From: Prauserella_A sp040645195
Lineage (GTDB): Bacteria; Actinomycetota; Actinomycetes; Mycobacteriales; Pseudonocardiaceae
Assembly (NCBI RefSeq): GCF_040645195.1
Contig: NZ_JBEYXW010000032.1
Coordinates: forward strand, 1-64,000
Direction: 5' to 3'
DNA length: 64,000 nucleotides
In this document: positions 62,064 to 64,000 of the stretch, in pieces
Numbering within the stretch: the stretch's first letter is position 1
Layout of the letters: each line of letters begins with the position of its first letter
Notes under the pieces: model-generated
Databases searched by the model: none
The model's input: the letters and a program-made list of their open reading frames with translations, nothing else
Told to the model about the DNA's origin: nothing
Made by a program: the position numbers and the translations under genes

Positions 62064-63233
62064 TCAGTACGACCTGGGAAGTCCTAAGACCTTGGCAGAC
62101 ACATAGTTGAGCACCATCTGCTGCGTGATCGGCGTGATCTTGAAGATCTGCGCCTCCCGCATCAGCCGCTCGACATGGTATTCCTTGCTGTAGCCGAATC
62201 CGCCGTGCGTCTGCAGCGCCGCATCGGTAGCGCGACTGCCTGCCGCACCGGAAAGAAACTTCGCTGCATTGGCCTCGGCGCCACAAGGTTGCCCGTTGTC
62301 GTACAGCCACGCGGCACGGAGGGCCGCGAGTTCGGCTCCCTCGAGTTCAACCCAACTCTGCGCCAACGGATGTGCGATCGCCTGGTTCTGGCCGATCGGA
62401 CGATCAAACACAACCCGCTCCTTGGCGTACCGGACCGCCAGCTCCAGAGCGGCGCGACCGATGCCGATCCCCTCCATCGCGGTAACGATGCGCTCGGGGT
62501 TCAGGCCGTCGAGCAGGTATCGGAAGCCGCTGCCGACCTCCCCCACGACGTCGTGGTCGGCGGCCTCGAGACCATCGATGAACACCTCGTTCGAGTCGAT
62601 AGCCGCGCGCCCCATCTTGGGAATCTCCCTGATCCTGCACTTTTCACGATCGAGAGGTACGAAGAAGAGCGTCATGCCATCCATCGGGCGCGACTCGTCG
62701 CGCGGCGACGTGCGAGCGAGGATGAGAATGTGGCTGGCGTTCTGGGCGTTGGTCGTCCAGACCTTCTGTCCGGTGATGACCCACTTGTTGCCCACCTTCT
62801 CGGCGCGAGTCCTGATGCGCGACGTGTCGATCCCCGCGTTGGGCTCAGTTACACCAAACGCCATCAACAGCTCACCCTTGGCCACAAGTGGCAGGACACG
62901 CTGCTTCATTTCCTCCGAACCATGGCGGACGATCGGCATGGCCGGGAAGACGTAGAAGTGCAGCGCCGAGGCGCCCGTAGCTCCGGCACCGGATGCCGCG
63001 ACCTCGTTCAACATAAGCGCAGCGTCGGTGATCGTCCCCCCGCCACCGCCGTACTCCTCCGGAACGATGATCCCGAGCCAGCCTGCCGCGGCGAAGCGCT
63101 GGACAAACTCCCACGGGTACTTTGCCGTGGTGTCTCGCTCGTACCAGTAGTCATAATCGAACGAGCGCGCAAGCTTTCGCGCCTCGTTGCGGACGTGTCG
63201 CTGCTCCGTGGTCAGCAGGAACTCAATAGACAC
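62064..63233 (-). CDS. acyl-CoA dehydrogenase with isovaleryl-type catalytic position
   Basis: 389 residues from GTG with AAGGAG. VTEPNAGIDTSRI, KVWTTNAQ and RVVFDRPIGQNQ are family motifs. The usual C-terminal glutamate is Pro (FKITPITQQM), but Glu247 in GLNPERIV occupies the helix-G position that supplies the base in isovaleryl-CoA dehydrogenase. Branched or ring substrates are typical for that arrangement. First gene of the main cluster B operon. Confidence 0.9.
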   Translation of the reverse strand: MSIEFLLTTEQRHVRNEARKLARSFDYDYWYERDTTAKYPWEFVQRFAAAGWLGIIVPEEYGGGGGTITDAALMLNEVAASGAGATGASALHFYVFPAMPIVRHGSEEMKQRVLPLVAKGELLMAFGVTEPNAGIDTSRIRTRAEKVGNKWVITGQKVWTTNAQNASHILILARTSPRDESRPMDGMTLFFVPLDREKCRIREIPKMGRAAIDSNEVFIDGLEAADHDVVGEVGSGFRYLLDGLNPERIVTAMEGIGIGRAALELAVRYAKERVVFDRPIGQNQAIAHPLAQSWVELEGAELAALRAAWLYDNGQPCGAEANAAKFLSGAAGSRATDAALQTHGGFGYSKEYHVERLMREAQIFKITPITQQMVLNYVSAKVLGLPRSY

Positions 63234-63282
63234 CTGTACTCCTTAACCGGCCGATCCGCCATCGGGCTGTAGCCCCAGACGC

Positions 63283-63303
63283 TAGCACTATAATATATAT
63301 TAT
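63283..63303. promoter_or_regulatory. AT-rich palindromic promoter of the main cluster B operon
   Basis: ATAATATATATTAT (63290-63303) is a perfect 14-base palindrome; TAGCA lies at 63283-63287. The tract can provide minus-strand -10 boxes (TATTAT or TATAGT) for the acyl-CoA dehydrogenase operon. Confidence 0.55.
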
Positions 63304-63348
63304 CTAATAGGTGCCGAAGTTGCCAGCTGGCGCGGACGCCCGAAACTC

Positions 63349-64000
63349 CTAACCCACAACGACCGTCTTGCTCTCGAGGTAGTGGAGGAGGCCCTGCCGT
63401 CCGCCCTCGCGACCGATCCCGGACTTCTTCATCCCGCCGAATCCGATCCCAAAGTCTGCTCGCTGCGCGTTGTGCCCCACGGTCCCGGATCGAAGTTGCC
63501 TCGCCACGCGGCGGGCGCGGCCGCGGTCTTGTGTAAATATTGATGCGTTCAGGCCGTAGACCGTCTCGTTGGCGATCCGGACCGCCTCCTCTTCGCCCTT
63601 TGCCGGGATAACACACAGAACCGGGCCGAATATCTCCTCCTGCGCGATCGTGCTGGAGTTATCCACGTCCGCGAAAACCGTGGGTTCGACGTAGAATCCG
63701 CGGCGTGGCAAGTGTTCAGGGCGGCTTCCGCCAGCGACCAGCCGAGCTCCCGACCGCGTCCCCTCGTCGATGTAGCGCAGTACCCGCGACATGTGGGCCT
63801 CGCTGACGACAGGCCCCATCTGCGTCTCCTGCGAGAACGGGTCACCGATGACGATCGACCGCGCACGGTCCGCGAGCGCCTGGACGACCTTGTCATAAAT
63901 CCGCTCGTCAACCACTGCACGCGTCAGCGAGGCACAGACTTGACCTGAGATTCGCGCCATTCCCGCCACCAACGCGTCCGCCACAACATCAACCTCTGCG
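63349..64000 (-). CDS. aldehyde dehydrogenase, C-terminal part cut by the window edge
   Basis: About 217 residues visible; the frame is open to the right edge, so the N terminus and NAD-binding start lie outside. SGQVCAS contains the nucleophilic cysteine, EEIFGPVLCV and YGLNASIF follow, and GGMKKSGIGREGG is the C-terminal motif. It lies upstream of the acyl-CoA dehydrogenase operon in the same direction, separated by the AT-rich promoter, and probably supplies the acid entering cluster B. Confidence 0.9.
   Translation of the reverse strand, partial: AEVDVVADALVAGMARISGQVCASLTRAVVDERIYDKVVQALADRARSIVIGDPFSQETQMGPVVSEAHMSRVLRYIDEGTRSGARLVAGGSRPEHLPRRGFYVEPTVFADVDNSSTIAQEEIFGPVLCVIPAKGEEEAVRIANETVYGLNASIFTQDRGRARRVARQLRSGTVGHNAQRADFGIGFGGMKKSGIGREGGRQGLLHYLESKTVVVG

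Noticed and set aside
63290..63303. AT-rich palindrome as a replication or transposition site
   Set aside because: No flanking direct repeats, DnaA boxes or transposase; its place before an operon fits a promoter better.
1..64000. tRNA, rRNA, CRISPR arrays, insertion sequences
   Set aside because: None recognised by eye on either strand; no transposase-like or Cas-like translation was found. Small RNAs cannot be excluded.

Overview
The window looks like high-GC actinobacterial chromosome. Evidence: strongly GC-biased third codon positions, many GTG and some TTG starts, ATGA/GTGA/TAATG overlaps between genes, AT-rich -10 boxes standing out of GC-rich DNA, apparently leaderless promoters, and a sugar ABC importer without its own ATPase. 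The style fits Pseudonocardiales or a neighbouring order; the genus is not asserted. No rRNA, tRNA, CRISPR, replication origin or intact insertion sequence was seen.

Layout. (1) 0.1-6.1 kb: end of a beta-galactosidase-trimerisation-type protein, then a small hydroxy-acid module of two NAD dehydrogenases, an amidohydrolase and a hydroxypyruvate isomerase. (2) 6.8-36 kb: catabolic cluster A, rich in CoA-thioester enzymes. A seven-gene operon (13.1 to 6.8 kb) holds enoyl-CoA hydratase, acyl-CoA dehydrogenase with Asp as general base, SDR, two 3-hydroxyacyl-CoA dehydrogenases, a MenB/BadI-like ring hydrolase and a degenerate acyl-CoA dehydrogenase. An eight-gene operon (24.1 to 16.4 kb) holds a second acyl-CoA dehydrogenase, a cysteine-less thiolase homologue with its DUF35 partner, a MaoC hydratase, a CoA transferase, an amidohydrolase and an MHS transporter. 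An AliA-like acyl-CoA ligase with a CoA transferase, alcohol and aldehyde dehydrogenases, SDRs, crotonases and a FadR-type GntR regulator complete it. The set reads as oxidation of a substituted alicyclic compound to an acid, activation to CoA, beta-oxidation around the ring, hydrolytic ring opening and aldol-type side-chain cleavage. (3) 36.3-44.2 kb: a sugar module with two TIM-barrel isomerases, a GntR regulator, a DUF4038-type glycosidase, a lipoprotein binding protein, two permeases and a YesL-like protein. (4) 45-64 kb: catabolic cluster B, with its own GntR regulator, a MenB/BadI-like crotonase beside a fused IpdA-IpdB-like CoA-transferase-fold protein, a MaoC-CitE pair, acyl-CoA synthetase, class III CoA transferase, thiolase, SDRs, acyl-CoA dehydrogenase and an aldehyde dehydrogenase that runs off the right edge. 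Three pseudogenes (SDR, GntR, AhpD-like) lie at its downstream border.

Regulation. Promoters of cluster A share a TAATGTC half-site, at best a perfect palindrome (TAATGT-N3-ACATTA) laid over the -10 box. Promoters of cluster B share paired TAGCA/TGCTA pentamers beside AT-rich -10 boxes. The sugar module has a third, unrelated 26-bp operator. Each region carries one matching FCD-domain GntR gene, so three separate regulons are inferred. The most interesting proposals are the cysteine-less thiolase/DUF35/MaoC set as a hydratase-aldolase complex in cluster A, and the ring-hydrolase pair of cluster B.
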